From an uncultured Porphyromonas sp. (GTDB lineage: Bacteria > Bacteroidota > Bacteroidia > Bacteroidales > Porphyromonadaceae), in NCBI GenBank assembly GCA_900538385.1, contig UWSO01000032.1:1-24176 (forward strand): a stretch of 24,176 nucleotides of DNA, in the 5' to 3' direction. Below the pieces are notes generated by a model. It was not told the origin of the DNA. It searched no databases and saw only the letters and a program-made list of their open reading frames with translations. The position numbers and the translations under genes are program-made. Positions 6,909-14,864 of the stretch are shown piece after piece. Position 1 is the first letter of the stretch. Every line of letters begins with the position of its first letter.

Positions 6909-8339
6909 TCAGAGGAGCGGAGAGAAGAGACGAGCGAGCGCCTCGAGCGTGCGTATCCAGAGCGAGCGCTCATTCCACTCCTCGAGGGTCAGCTGATGAC
7001 ACGCCTGGAGATCCTCTTCGAAAGCTTCGCTCAGCTCCTCCGCTATCTGTGTGTCATAGACGAAGGACATCACCTCCAGATTGATCTCTAAGCTACGGAA
7101 GTCCATGTTCGCACTGCCGACGCCGATGACACGCCGATCCACGACCATCAGCTTAGAGTGTAGGAAGCCACCCCTATAGCGTCTCACCTCGACGCCAGCC
7201 TGCAGGAGCTGCGTCAGATAAGAGTCCGAGGCGCGCTGCGTTAGGTAGGAGTCCCCACGCTCTGGGAGCATGACGACAACATGTACACCACGCAGAGCCG
7301 CGCTGCAGAGGCTCATCAGCAGCCCCTCAGGCGGGAGGAAGTACGGGGTCTGCACTAGGATCTCCTCATGAGCTATCGAGCACGCCTTGATGAAGGCTTG
7401 CTCGATCGTCTGCCAGTGTGCTTGCGGCCCATTCGTGAGGAACTGCATCGCTATCGGATGCTCATACGAGGCGCCCCGATCGATCCCGGCGAAGTAAGGC
7501 TCTAGGTCAAAGCGCTTGCGCACCGCCACAGCCCAGTCCACCAGGAAGACACGCTGCAGCCCAGCCACCGCACTCCCCTCAATGCGAAAGTGCGTATCGC
7601 GCCACTGCCCCAGCTCATTACCTTGCGTATAGTACTGCGCCACATTCATCCCTCCGAAGTAACCGATACGTTGGTCTATCACCACCACCTTGCGATGGTT
7701 GCGGTAGTTGATACGTAGATCGAAAAAGGGGAACCGCACCGGCAAGAACGCATAGACCTCTCCGCCAGCTCTACGCAGAGGCTTCCAAAATCCCCTCACA
7801 TCGCTCCAAAAGGAGCCCAGCCCATCATAGATGACCCGGACCTTAACCCCCTCACTAGCCTTCGTCACCAGGAGATCACGGAGCTTGACACCCAGCTCGT
7901 CCGACGCAATAATGTAGTACATCAGATGGATCTCCTGCTGCGCCGAGCGAATATCCTCAAAGAGCTGTCGGTACTTATCCGTCCCCACCGTGATGATCGA
8001 CATCGAGGAGGCAGCCAGCACCGTACGATCATCACTGTTGTAGAGCAACTTGCCGAGGGAGCTGTAGTAAGGATCCTCTAGCAGTGCTCGGTGAAAGCGA
8101 AAGTCCGTATGCCTCACCGGCATATGATTGATCTCCTCCAAGAAGTCCTTCGGGATCAGCCGCATGGAAGCTGCCGAGCGCCCAAAGAGCAAGTAGAGGA
8201 CCACGCCCACCACCGGTAAGAAGAGCACGACCATCAGCCACGAGAACATCCGATAGATGTCATCGCCACCCGTCAGGATCACGACCACCACGCCCACGAC
8301 CAGGAGCGTGTATAGGATAGTCAGCAGTATCGTCCACAT
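6909..8339 (-). CDS. cls: Cardiolipin synthase
   Basis: A membrane enzyme of the phospholipase D superfamily that joins two phosphatidylglycerol molecules into cardiolipin and glycerol. The 476-residue protein has two N-terminal membrane helices (about 3-23 and 32-53), the standard arrangement, and two HKD motifs: NHRKVVVIDQRIGYFGGMN (H215, K217, D222) and LHSKLMVVDRRVIGVGSANMD (H394, K396, D401). I use the ATG at 8339, because a TTG three codons earlier would lie inside the leader hairpin. It has its own promoter and ends facing the plus-strand RNA terminator. Confidence 0.92.
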   Translation of the reverse strand: MWTILLTILYTLLVVGVVVVILTGGDDIYRMFSWLMVVLFLPVVGVVLYLLFGRSAASMRLIPKDFLEEINHMPVRHTDFRFHRALLEDPYYSSLGKLLYNSDDRTVLAASSMSIITVGTDKYRQLFEDIRSAQQEIHLMYYIIASDELGVKLRDLLVTKASEGVKVRVIYDGLGSFWSDVRGFWKPLRRAGGEVYAFLPVRFPFFDLRINYRNHRKVVVIDQRIGYFGGMNVAQYYTQGNELGQWRDTHFRIEGSAVAGLQRVFLVDWAVAVRKRFDLEPYFAGIDRGASYEHPIAMQFLTNGPQAHWQTIEQAFIKACSIAHEEILVQTPYFLPPEGLLMSLCSAALRGVHVVVMLPERGDSYLTQRASDSYLTQLLQAGVEVRRYRGGFLHSKLMVVDRRVIGVGSANMDFRSLEINLEVMSFVYDTQIAEELSEAFEEDLQACHQLTLEEWNERSLWIRTLEALARLFSPLL

Positions 8340-8347
8340 AAATCTCA

Positions 8348-8383
8348 AGCCTAGGGGAGCCCGCAGACCGGGTGTCCTAGGCT
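8348..8383 (-). promoter_or_regulatory. Hairpin filling the cls leader
   Basis: AGCCTAGG and CCTAGGCT form a perfect 8-bp outer stem (8376-8383 with 8348-8355). An inner CCCG/CGGG stem has a GTCTG loop. With the promoter -7 box at 8400-8393, the hairpin covers almost the whole predicted leader and ends 8 nt before the start codon, so it could affect mRNA stability or ribosome access. Confidence 0.55.
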
Positions 8384-8392
8384 CGCTAATCG

Positions 8393-8400
8393 CAAAGGTA
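8393..8400 (-). promoter_or_regulatory. Promoter -7 box for cls
   Basis: Reads TACCTTTG on the minus strand, matching TAnnTTTG exactly, about 54 bp upstream of the cls ATG. The -33 region (around GTGGTG) is weak. Confidence 0.6.
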
Positions 8401-8439
8401 ACAATATTCCTCTAAGAAGCACCACACGCTCATCAGCGA

Positions 8440-8477
8440 CGAAGGCGTACCCAGCAACCGTGCCGGGTACGCCTTCG
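8440..8477. terminator. Hairpin between ilvE and cls
   Basis: CGAAGGCGTACCC (8440-8452) and GGGTACGCCTTCG (8465-8477) form a perfect 13-bp stem with a 12-nt loop. It lies 43 bp beyond the ilvE stop codon and before the cls promoter. On the minus strand, the direction of ilvE transcription, no T run follows; the T-rich side is on the plus strand. It could protect or end the ilvE message, but it is not a canonical terminator. Confidence 0.5.
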
Positions 8478-8519
8478 CGATTATTTTGTCTTAGCAAGGA
8501 GAGTTCCTCCTCGTAGCCT

Positions 8520-9539
8520 TTAGTCTAGTATGGTGACCCAGCCGTGTGTATCGGGCTCGTCGCCGTACTGGATGCCGCGTAGCTTGTTGTAGAGCTTCTC
8601 GCAGATAGGACCAGGCTTACCATCCTTAGAGATCTCGTAAGTCTTGTGCTCATCGAGGTCATCGACACGTAGTATCGGGCTGATGACAGCAGCCGTACCG
8701 CAAGCACCAGCCTCCTCAAAGGTAGCCAGCTCCTCCTCAGGTACATGACGACGCTCTACCTTCAGACCAAGGTCCTCAGCGAGCTGCATCAAGCTCTTGT
8801 TCGTGATAGAAGGCAGGATAGAGGTAGACTCAGGCGTGATGTACGTGTTGTCTCTAATTCCGAAGAAGTTAGCTGGACCGCACTCATCGATATACTTCTT
8901 CTCCTTAGCATCGAGGAAGAGGCAAGCGCTGTAGCCCTTCTCGTGAGCCAGGACAGTAGGTACCATACCAGCGGCATAGTTACCACCCACCTTGATCGTA
9001 CCAGTACCCAGAGGTGCCGCACGGTCGTAGCCACGCATGATAGCCATAGGTGTAGGCTTGAAGCCCTCCTTGAAGTAAGGACCTACGGGAGATACGAAGA
9101 CGATAAAGAGATACTCAGGAGCAGGCTTGACACCCACCTGAGCACCCAGTCCGAGTAGGAGTGGACGGATGTAGAGCGAAGCACCGCTCTCGTAGGGAGG
9201 TACGTAGTCCTTGTTGAGCTCGACAGCCTTCTTGACAGCCTTGATAAAGAGTTCCTCAGGTACGGGAGCCATGACGACACCTTCAGCAGAGCGGATCATG
9301 CGCTTAGCATTCTCCTCAACACGGAAGAGGCGTATCTTACCATCCTTACCACGGTAAGCCTTGAGACCCTCGAAAGCCTCCTGACCATAGTGCAGACAGG
9401 TAGCACCCATGTGTAGCGTGATCGTCTCCTCTGAAGAGACCTCTAGCTCGCCCCACTTGCCATCACGATAGTAACAGCGTACGTTGTAATCGGTCTTGAG
9501 GTAACCAAACCCCAGTGATGACCAGTCCAAATTCTTCAT
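8520..9539 (-). CDS. ilvE: Branched-chain amino acid aminotransferase
   Basis: A fold-type IV PLP enzyme that interconverts Leu, Ile and Val with their 2-oxo acids, using glutamate/2-oxoglutarate. With the start at ATG 9539 (MKNLDWSSLGFGY) it has 339 residues, the usual length of the larger BCAT subgroup. Landmarks are HYGQEAFEGLKAYRG (50-64), YIRPLLLG (123-130), the PLP lysine K183 in GTIKVGGNYAAG, and ECGPANFFGI (219-228), the EXGXXN cofactor loop. An in-frame ATG at 9596 would add 19 residues and overlap the promoter -7 box, so I rejected it. It is probably monocistronic. Confidence 0.93.
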   Translation of the reverse strand: MKNLDWSSLGFGYLKTDYNVRCYYRDGKWGELEVSSEETITLHMGATCLHYGQEAFEGLKAYRGKDGKIRLFRVEENAKRMIRSAEGVVMAPVPEELFIKAVKKAVELNKDYVPPYESGASLYIRPLLLGLGAQVGVKPAPEYLFIVFVSPVGPYFKEGFKPTPMAIMRGYDRAAPLGTGTIKVGGNYAAGMVPTVLAHEKGYSACLFLDAKEKKYIDECGPANFFGIRDNTYITPESTSILPSITNKSLMQLAEDLGLKVERRHVPEEELATFEEAGACGTAAVISPILRVDDLDEHKTYEISKDGKPGPICEKLYNKLRGIQYGDEPDTHGWVTILD

Positions 9540-9593
9540 ACTATATATAGGTAATAAAGTTGTTAGTAAAGTCCGTAGTAAATGATTCGTCCA

Positions 9594-9601
9594 CAAAGAT
9601 A
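9594..9601 (-). promoter_or_regulatory. Promoter -7 box for ilvE
   Basis: Reads TATCTTTG on the minus strand, a full match to TAnnTTTG, 54 bp upstream of the chosen ilvE ATG. No convincing -33 TTTG at standard spacing. It supports the shorter ilvE start. Confidence 0.6.
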
Positions 9602-9647
9602 CCTATTTTATTTGGTATTGTGTAATGACCCGACGTGTAACAACCCA

Positions 9648-9884
9648 ACGAGTAACGATTTGTAGGGACGCACGGTCTGTGCGTCCGTTGTAGTACAGCA
9701 AGACGTGTGGCCCGTCGTAGGGACACGCAGAGACGACTCCTGTAGGGACGCACGGTCTGTGCGTCCGTCCCCGTCAAAACCACAACGCTGTAACAGTTGA
9801 TACAAACTTGACGCTGTAACCTTTGACACAACGGACGCCTTCCCGCTAGACACTAGCCGTGCGTCCCTACAAATCGTTACTCGT
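9648..9884. repeat. Palindromic repeat element, copy 2
   Basis: A 237-bp element with perfect 28-bp terminal inverted repeats (9648-9675 and 9857-9884), upstream of ilvE. It holds two direct copies of the core TGTAGGGACGCACGGTCTGT (starting 9661 and 9741) and a tandem internal segment built on ACGCTGTAAC (9785 and 9811). These internal parts also occur in copies 1 and 3. It encodes no plausible protein. The longer ends and doubled core suggest one element inserted in, or duplicated within, another. Confidence 0.85.
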
Positions 9885-9904
9885 CTCACTTTGATTTGAT
9901 ACGA

Positions 9905-10110
9905 CTACTTTTTGATTTCTTCGGAGCTATTTGGGGATTTCTTCCGTGGATATTTTTCATTTCCCTCGGGAGAACGAAAAAATTCTTCGGACTTATCGTT
10001 TGATTCTTCCGAAGTTTCATTTGATTCTTCCGAGGAAATCCGAAATAGCTCCGAAGAAATCCCGAAATAGTTCGCTGGAAATTTCCAAATTCCTCCGAAG
10101 AAATTTTGGC
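9905..10110. repeat. TTCTTCCGA-rich repeat zone
   Basis: A noncoding, low-complexity stretch made of variants of GATTCTTCCGA and its complement. Two exact 14-base copies of TTTGATTCTTCCGA start at 9999 and 10020. A perfect 19-bp inverted repeat (9914-9932 and 10043-10061, 110 bp apart) spans the zone. Similar short words (CTTCCG, TTTGGAAAT, CCTCCG) occur in positions 1-230. An 88-codon TTG-start frame (9931-10197) is judged spurious. Confidence 0.6.
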
Positions 10111-10165
10111 AGCCTCGGAGGGGATGTTGGGGACCTCGAAGGGAGATCGGGGATATTCTACATTA

Positions 10166-10197
10166 TTTGCTTAGGTCTTGTTTTTTTATTACCTTAG
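10166..10197 (+). promoter_or_regulatory. Promoter of the giant T9SS protein gene
   Basis: TTTG (10166-10169), a 20-bp spacer, then TACCTTAG (10190-10197). Spacing is ideal for the Bacteroidetes promoter and the -7 box deviates at one base. The predicted start near 10203 leaves a leader of about 110 nt. Confidence 0.6.
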
Positions 10198-10201
10198 CCC
10201 C

Positions 10202-10261
10202 GTGAAGAGAGACAGGTGCCTCTGGGGCACCTCAGCCCCCTACTCACCTCTTCCTCTTCAC
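10202..10261 (+). promoter_or_regulatory. Structured leader of the T9SS protein mRNA
   Basis: GTGAAGAG (10202-10209) pairs perfectly with CTCTTCAC (10254-10261), enclosing a second perfect hairpin, AGGTGCC/GGCACCT (10214-10220 and 10226-10232, loop TCTGG). The outer stem begins at the predicted transcription start, and 53 nt separate its end from the ATG. It is not a riboswitch class I recognise. Stability control or protein binding are possibilities. Confidence 0.45.
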
Positions 10262-10314
10262 CTACTTAAACACGCGAGGATATATTAATCACTTACACTT
10301 AAATACATACGCTT

Positions 10315-13300
10315 ATGAAACGAATGTTATCTATTTTGGCGTTGTTGGGTGCTTTTCTGCTGATGCCCTTTGTGGCGCAGGCGCAGCAGATGTGCTCAAT
10401 AACCGTCGAACAGCCGCAAGGTGGCACAATCAAGGTCTATCCGGGGACTAAAATTTCTGGACAGACCGTAGCTGAAGTAGAGGCTGGATCTCAAGTTACT
10501 ATGAGACTCTCTCCAACCAAAGGCTACAAAATAGACTACTGGCTAGTCAATGGTAACCGTGTAGAGATAGACCCAGGGACTGCATTTGTCAACAACAAAA
10601 AGACTATCACTATTTCAGAGCCTACAACTATCTCCGCTGTACTTAAGGAGTCTGGCTACTTAGTCTCCTATGAGCAGCCCGAGGGAGGTACGCTTATGGT
10701 AAAGACTATTTACCCTGAGACTGACGTGCCATCAGGTACTCGTGTCGAAGAGGGCAAGTCGCTGAAGATTACCGCCACTGTGAACGAAGGGAACCAGTTC
10801 AAGCACTTCCTCGTCAATGATGAGGTTAAGGTTCCTAGCAATCTGACGCAGCCGCGTATAGACGTGACGGCTAACTCTGATCTGACCATCGCAGCGGTCA
10901 TAGAGACGGCTCAGCCGTGTATCGTCACTATCAAGCCATTCGACCATGGTTATCTAAAGGTGACGTATGGAGACTATTCGAACCCGACTGAAGTACAGAA
11001 TGGCAACGAAGTGCCTCTTGGGGAGATGCTCCGAGTCGATGCTTACTTTGACGAAGGGTATGAGCTAGATCACTTCCTTGTCGATAATGTGGAAACGCCT
11101 TCAGAATCTCAGGATTATGCAGGTATCAAGGTCATCGCTAGGAAGGCTATCACGCTATCAGCTGTTGCTAAGGCTAAGGCTGCACCACAGCCTACGAAGT
11201 ACACGGTAACGCTAGGCGATCTGCCTGCAGAGCAGGGTACTTTCACCGCTACTTATGGAGCGGACAATACGGCTGTCCAGAATGGCGCTGAGCTACCCGA
11301 GGGCACGAAGATTACCTTCACGGCAACAGCTGCTGAGGGTTACGAGTTTGATCATTGGATGGTCAACGATGTTAAGTCTGACGATACGAGTAATCCGCTT
11401 GTCATCACACTTGCTGCTGCTCTGAAGGTTGCTCCCGTTATGAAGCAGAAGGCTACACCACAGCCCACGACCTACACGGTAACGCTGGGCAACATACCTG
11501 AAGAGCAGGGTTACTACTATGCTTACTACGATGGAGGTTCTATCGCTAATGGAGGGTCAAAGGCTGTGCCCGCAGGTACAGAGGTTACCTTCCAGATAGA
11601 CATACCAAACGGAGACGATTTTCTTCCGAAGTACAATGTCACGTCTTGGTCTGTCAACGGCAAGACGGTAGAAGAGCAAAGCGCTACTCTCAAATACACA
11701 CCAACGGAGGATGTTGAAGTCTTTCCTGTCCTAAAGAAGAACGGCACAGAGCCAGATCCAGGTCCAGAGCCTACACCAAAGGGTAAGGTCACGATGATTC
11801 CGCCTAAAGATGAGCAGGGTGTACAGCATGGTACGATGACTGCGACCTACCTTGACGACGATTACAATGACATTGACGTTAACGATGGTGACGAGCTGCC
11901 TTTTGGTACGACTGTTAGCTTCGTAGTAACGCCTGAAGAAGGTTATGAAGTCGCTTACTGGAAGGTCAATGGTGAGACTCACCAGATTGAACCTTTTGCG
12001 GAGCCTAATGAGAAAGCTGTTTCCGTTGAGGATGAAAACGGTATCACGATAGCGCCGATCGTTAAGAAGAAGGGCGCAGCAGCCGTCGAGTATACGATCA
12101 CGATGGTTCAGCCTGAAGAGGGACAAGGCACTCTGACAGCTCATGTAGGCAATAAGACCTATAAGGGTAGCGAGTTCAAAGCAACGGCAGGAACAGAGAT
12201 CTTCTTCTCAGTAGAGCCCGCTGCGGACTACGAGATGTATTACTGGCTGATCAATGATCAGCGTGTGGATCCTAGCGCAGGCAATCCTAACCAGCTTACA
12301 CGCAAGGTGGAGGGCAATCTCAAGGTAGAGCCTATCCTCATGTCCAAGAGTGCTCCCGAGCCTACTAAGTTCTCAGTGACGCTAGGCGAGCTCCCTGCAG
12401 AGCAGGGTACTTTTACCGCTACTTATGGAGCTGACAAGACCTCTGTACAAAGTGGCGATGAGCTACCCGATGGTACGGAGATCACCTTCACGGCAACACC
12501 CGCCGAGGGCTACGAGTTTGACTACTGGATGGTCAACGATGCCAAGTCTGACGACACGAACAATCCTCTTGTCATCACGCTCTCAGCTGCTGTCAAGGTC
12601 GCTCCCGTTATGAAAGCTAAGCCAGCTCCGCAGCCTACCGAGGCTAAGATCACGATGATACAGCCTGATGCTACGCAGGGCAAGCTGATTGCTTACACCT
12701 ATGGTAGTGATGGTATGCCGTCAACAATAGTCGATGGTATGACTGTAAAGTCTGGAACGGAGGTAACCTTTGCGGTATCTCTCAAAGAAGGCTACGAGAT
12801 GGACTACTGGCTGGTCAATGATCAGCGTCAGGAGGTCGAAGCAGGTAAGTTCCCCCACAAGAAGACGATCAAAGTCACGAGCGACATCAAGGTACAGCCA
12901 GTCCTCAAGGCTAAGACTGCTCCACAGCCCAAGAAATTTGAAGTCTCATACAGCTGCGGTGATCATGCTACGATCGCTGGTACGGTAAATGGTGTGCCCT
13001 TCGAAAGTGGTGATAAGCTTGCTGTTGGCACAGAAGTCGTGCTGACCGTAACGCCTGAGGAAGGCTACGAGGTCAAGCACTGGATTGATAGTGACGATGA
13101 GGTCGTCCCAGGTTCTGAGGGTAAGAATTCTTACACCTTCACGGTAGATGGCTATACAAGTATAGTTGCAAAGATCCAGAAGAAGAAGGATACTCCACAG
13201 TATGAGACAGTCCATGTAAAGGTTGAATACGAGAGTATAAACGGATCTATCACAACGACGTATGTCGCCCCCGATGGATCGTCTCAAAGTATATCCGGAG

Positions 13301-14571
13301 ATGATGATATACCAGTAGGTAGTGTCGTCACGCTAAGGGCTACGATCTTTATGCCGAACTATCAGGTGGTCTACATGAACAATGGAGAGGTGGTTTCCAA
13401 AGATGCTCTCTCAGAGGATGGTCTTGTCTACACCTTTACGGCTAATGAGGATGCTTCTATACAAGCAATCTTCTCTAAGAAGACTACTCCAGAGCCTACC
13501 AACAAGGCTAAGATTACCTTTAAGGAAGAGGGTACGGGAGGCTTTGTTATGGGTAAATATAAGGACCCCGAAAGTGAGTTCTCACGCTCCATATTTAACG
13601 GTGACACCAAGGATCTGCCTATCGGTACGGTCATAACATTCACCGCGACTCTCCTTTCTGATGCATACCAAGTAACCTATACGAATAATGGTGAGGCTGT
13701 CCCTGCAGGGTCTCTCTCAAAAGAGGGTACAGTTTACACCCTAACCGTAAAGGGTGATGCTACAGTGCTAGCTACTTTTAGCAAGAAGGAGGTACCTGCT
13801 GAGGACTACACCTTCACCTTTGAGGGTGGTAAGGGAGGTACGGTAACGGCTACGGTCCTTATGGAGCCCATAGAGAGTGGCGCCAAGATCGCAGCTGGTA
13901 CGATGATCAGAGTCGAAGCAACGCCTGATGAGAACTACGAGATCGATGAGTGGCGAGTCAATGGCGATCCCGTCTCTACAAATGGTAAAGACTACTACTA
14001 CGTCACGCTCATGAAGGATACCAACGTCAAGGTGACCTTTAAGTCTACCAAGCCTGTTGAGTACGCTGTCACTGTAGCGCCTGTACTGCCAAGTGCAGAG
14101 GCTGGTACCGTAAAGCTCTACAAGGAGAATGGTACAGCCGTCGAGAGTGGTACAGCTGTGGCTGTGAACACCAAGATGTATGTCGAGGTGAAGCCTGCAG
14201 CTAAGTATGAGCTGGAGACACTCCAGGTCAACAATACTACGATCAAGGCTGGTGATGCAGCTCTCGTCAACCTAACTGACGGTGGCTTCAAGTACAGCTT
14301 TACAGTCACGGAGGCTACCACGATCAAGGCAACCTTCAAGCTGGGTGGTGCTGTCGAGCAGCTGACACAGAACCAGATCGCCGCTTACGTGACCAACGGT
14401 GGTACACGTCTTGAGGTGACTGGTGCTACTGAGGGTACTGAGGTACGTCTCTACGACTACACGGGTCAGCTACTGCTCTCGAGCACGGAGCACGCCCTTG
14501 ACATCAGCGCACTACCTGCCGGTGGTTACATCGTACTCGTCGGCAACTACACGACGCGCATCGTCAAGTAA
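10315..14571 (+). CDS. Giant repeat surface protein with T9SS C-terminal signal
   Basis: A 1418-residue secreted protein of unknown specific function. Residues 1-23 form a signal peptide (KR, hydrophobic core, cleavage after AQA). Residues 24-1346 consist of about 14 modules of 85-105 residues, each with a beta-rich start, a GYE(F/M/V)xxW(M/L)VN motif and a closing strand ending before a KxxPxPT-type linker. This resembles the divergent InlB B-repeat (Listeria-Bacteroides repeat) class of adhesin-like modules. Residues 1347-1418 match the T9SS type A sorting domain (VRLYDYTGQLLLSS, ISALPAGGYIVLVG, ending TTRIVK), so it should cross the outer membrane and may be attached to the surface. No enzymatic domain is visible. 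Adhesion or a structural role is inference. The gene is monocistronic, with its own promoter and structured leader. Confidence 0.85.
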   Translation: MKRMLSILALLGAFLLMPFVAQAQQMCSITVEQPQGGTIKVYPGTKISGQTVAEVEAGSQVTMRLSPTKGYKIDYWLVNGNRVEIDPGTAFVNNKKTITISEPTTISAVLKESGYLVSYEQPEGGTLMVKTIYPETDVPSGTRVEEGKSLKITATVNEGNQFKHFLVNDEVKVPSNLTQPRIDVTANSDLTIAAVIETAQPCIVTIKPFDHGYLKVTYGDYSNPTEVQNGNEVPLGEMLRVDAYFDEGYELDHFLVDNVETPSESQDYAGIKVIARKAITLSAVAKAKAAPQPTKYTVTLGDLPAEQGTFTATYGADNTAVQNGAELPEGTKITFTATAAEGYEFDHWMVNDVKSDDTSNPLVITLAAALKVAPVMKQKATPQPTTYTVTLGNIPEEQGYYYAYYDGGSIANGGSKAVPAGTEVTFQIDIPNGDDFLPKYNVTSWSVNGKTVEEQSATLKYTPTEDVEVFPVLKKNGTEPDPGPEPTPKGKVTMIPPKDEQGVQHGTMTATYLDDDYNDIDVNDGDELPFGTTVSFVVTPEEGYEVAYWKVNGETHQIEPFAEPNEKAVSVEDENGITIAPIVKKKGAAAVEYTITMVQPEEGQGTLTAHVGNKTYKGSEFKATAGTEIFFSVEPAADYEMYYWLINDQRVDPSAGNPNQLTRKVEGNLKVEPILMSKSAPEPTKFSVTLGELPAEQGTFTATYGADKTSVQSGDELPDGTEITFTATPAEGYEFDYWMVNDAKSDDTNNPLVITLSAAVKVAPVMKAKPAPQPTEAKITMIQPDATQGKLIAYTYGSDGMPSTIVDGMTVKSGTEVTFAVSLKEGYEMDYWLVNDQRQEVEAGKFPHKKTIKVTSDIKVQPVLKAKTAPQPKKFEVSYSCGDHATIAGTVNGVPFESGDKLAVGTEVVLTVTPEEGYEVKHWIDSDDEVVPGSEGKNSYTFTVDGYTSIVAKIQKKKDTPQYETVHVKVEYESINGSITTTYVAPDGSSQSISGDDDIPVGSVVTLRATIFMPNYQVVYMNNGEVVSKDALSEDGLVYTFTANEDASIQAIFSKKTTPEPTNKAKITFKEEGTGGFVMGKYKDPESEFSRSIFNGDTKDLPIGTVITFTATLLSDAYQVTYTNNGEAVPAGSLSKEGTVYTLTVKGDATVLATFSKKEVPAEDYTFTFEGGKGGTVTATVLMEPIESGAKIAAGTMIRVEATPDENYEIDEWRVNGDPVSTNGKDYYYVTLMKDTNVKVTFKSTKPVEYAVTVAPVLPSAEAGTVKLYKENGTAVESGTAVAVNTKMYVEVKPAAKYELETLQVNNTTIKAGDAALVNLTDGGFKYSFTVTEATTIKATFKLGGAVEQLTQNQIAAYVTNGGTRLEVTGATEGTEVRLYDYTGQLLLSSTEHALDISALPAGGYIVLVGNYTTRIVK
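10384..14352 (+). repeat. About 14 tandem coding modules
   Basis: Module starts (residues) include about 24, 295, 685 and 1347 (end). Modules 4 (295-385) and 8 (685-775) are unusually close: by hand I count 74 of 91 identical residues, with long identical DNA stretches. Modules 11 and 12 share a variant in which the W-VN motif is replaced by YQV(V/T)Y(M/T)NNGE. The remaining modules have diverged strongly, keeping mainly the GYE..W..N core and the linker. Confidence 0.8.
14353..14568 (+). other. T9SS C-terminal sorting domain (within CDS)
   Basis: The last 72 residues follow the module-14 strand and contain the conserved pattern of Por secretion-system tails: a hydrophobic strand, VRLYDYTGQLLLSS, then ISALPAGGYIVLVG and a terminal basic TTRIVK. 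Known family behaviour is recognition by the T9SS translocon followed by cleavage and possible surface attachment. Confidence 0.85.
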
Positions 14572-14598
14572 GACTATAACGACGGTCTATTAGGACCT

Positions 14599-14656
14599 TA
14601 TCACTTCGCGAGGGAGATCACCGCACACAGTCGGTGGTCTCCCTCGTCGCTTGATA
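14599..14656 (+). terminator. Long hairpin after the T9SS protein gene
   Basis: A 15-bp stem with one G-U pair (14609-14623 with 14632-14646, 8-nt loop), extended by TATCA/TGATA (14599-14603 with 14652-14656). It lies 28 bp beyond the stop codon. No T run follows, so it may be a transcript-end stabiliser rather than a canonical terminator. Confidence 0.6.
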
Positions 14657-14684
14657 ATCGGAGTAGATCGGTGTGTGTCGAATG

Positions 14685-14859
14685 GAGACTGTTGCAAAAG
14701 TCAACAGTCTCACAATCTTGCTTGCAAGATTGTCCTGACTTTGCAGAAAAGATGAAGCGCAAGGCGCTGAGGGTGAGGTCTGAAGGGAGCATACCTCCGT
14801 ATGTGACCGAAGCCGAATCCCGAAAGCAACACAGCGATTCGCCTTTATGCAACAGTCTC
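14685..14859. mobile_element. 175-bp MITE with 5-bp target duplication
   Basis: The ends GAGACTGTTGCA (14685-14696) and TGCAACAGTCTC (14848-14859) are perfect 12-bp inverted repeats. The flanking pentamers GAATG (14680-14684 and 14860-14864) are identical, as expected of a target-site duplication. Inside the left end are two perfect hairpins: GAGACTGTTG with CAACAGTCTC (14685-14694, 14702-14711) and ACAATCTTGC with GCAAGATTGT (14712-14721, 14724-14733). No transposase is encoded, so it would need an IS with matching ends elsewhere. The clean duplication suggests a fairly recent insertion. Confidence 0.85.
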
Positions 14860-14864
14860 GAATG

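Noticed and set aside
9541..9889. Two minus-strand frames of 93 and 96 codons within repeat copy 2
   Set aside because: They translate the inverted repeats, giving repeated Asp-Ala-Arg/Thr-Val-Arg-Pro type strings, not protein-like sequence.
9931..10197. 88-codon plus-strand frame
   Set aside because: TTG start inside low-complexity repeats, and its stop codon overlaps the promoter of the next gene.
10315..14571. Fragmented or frameshifted repeat gene
   Set aside because: The frame is open from signal peptide to sorting tail, so there is no sign of breakage; only module miscounting by assembly remains possible.
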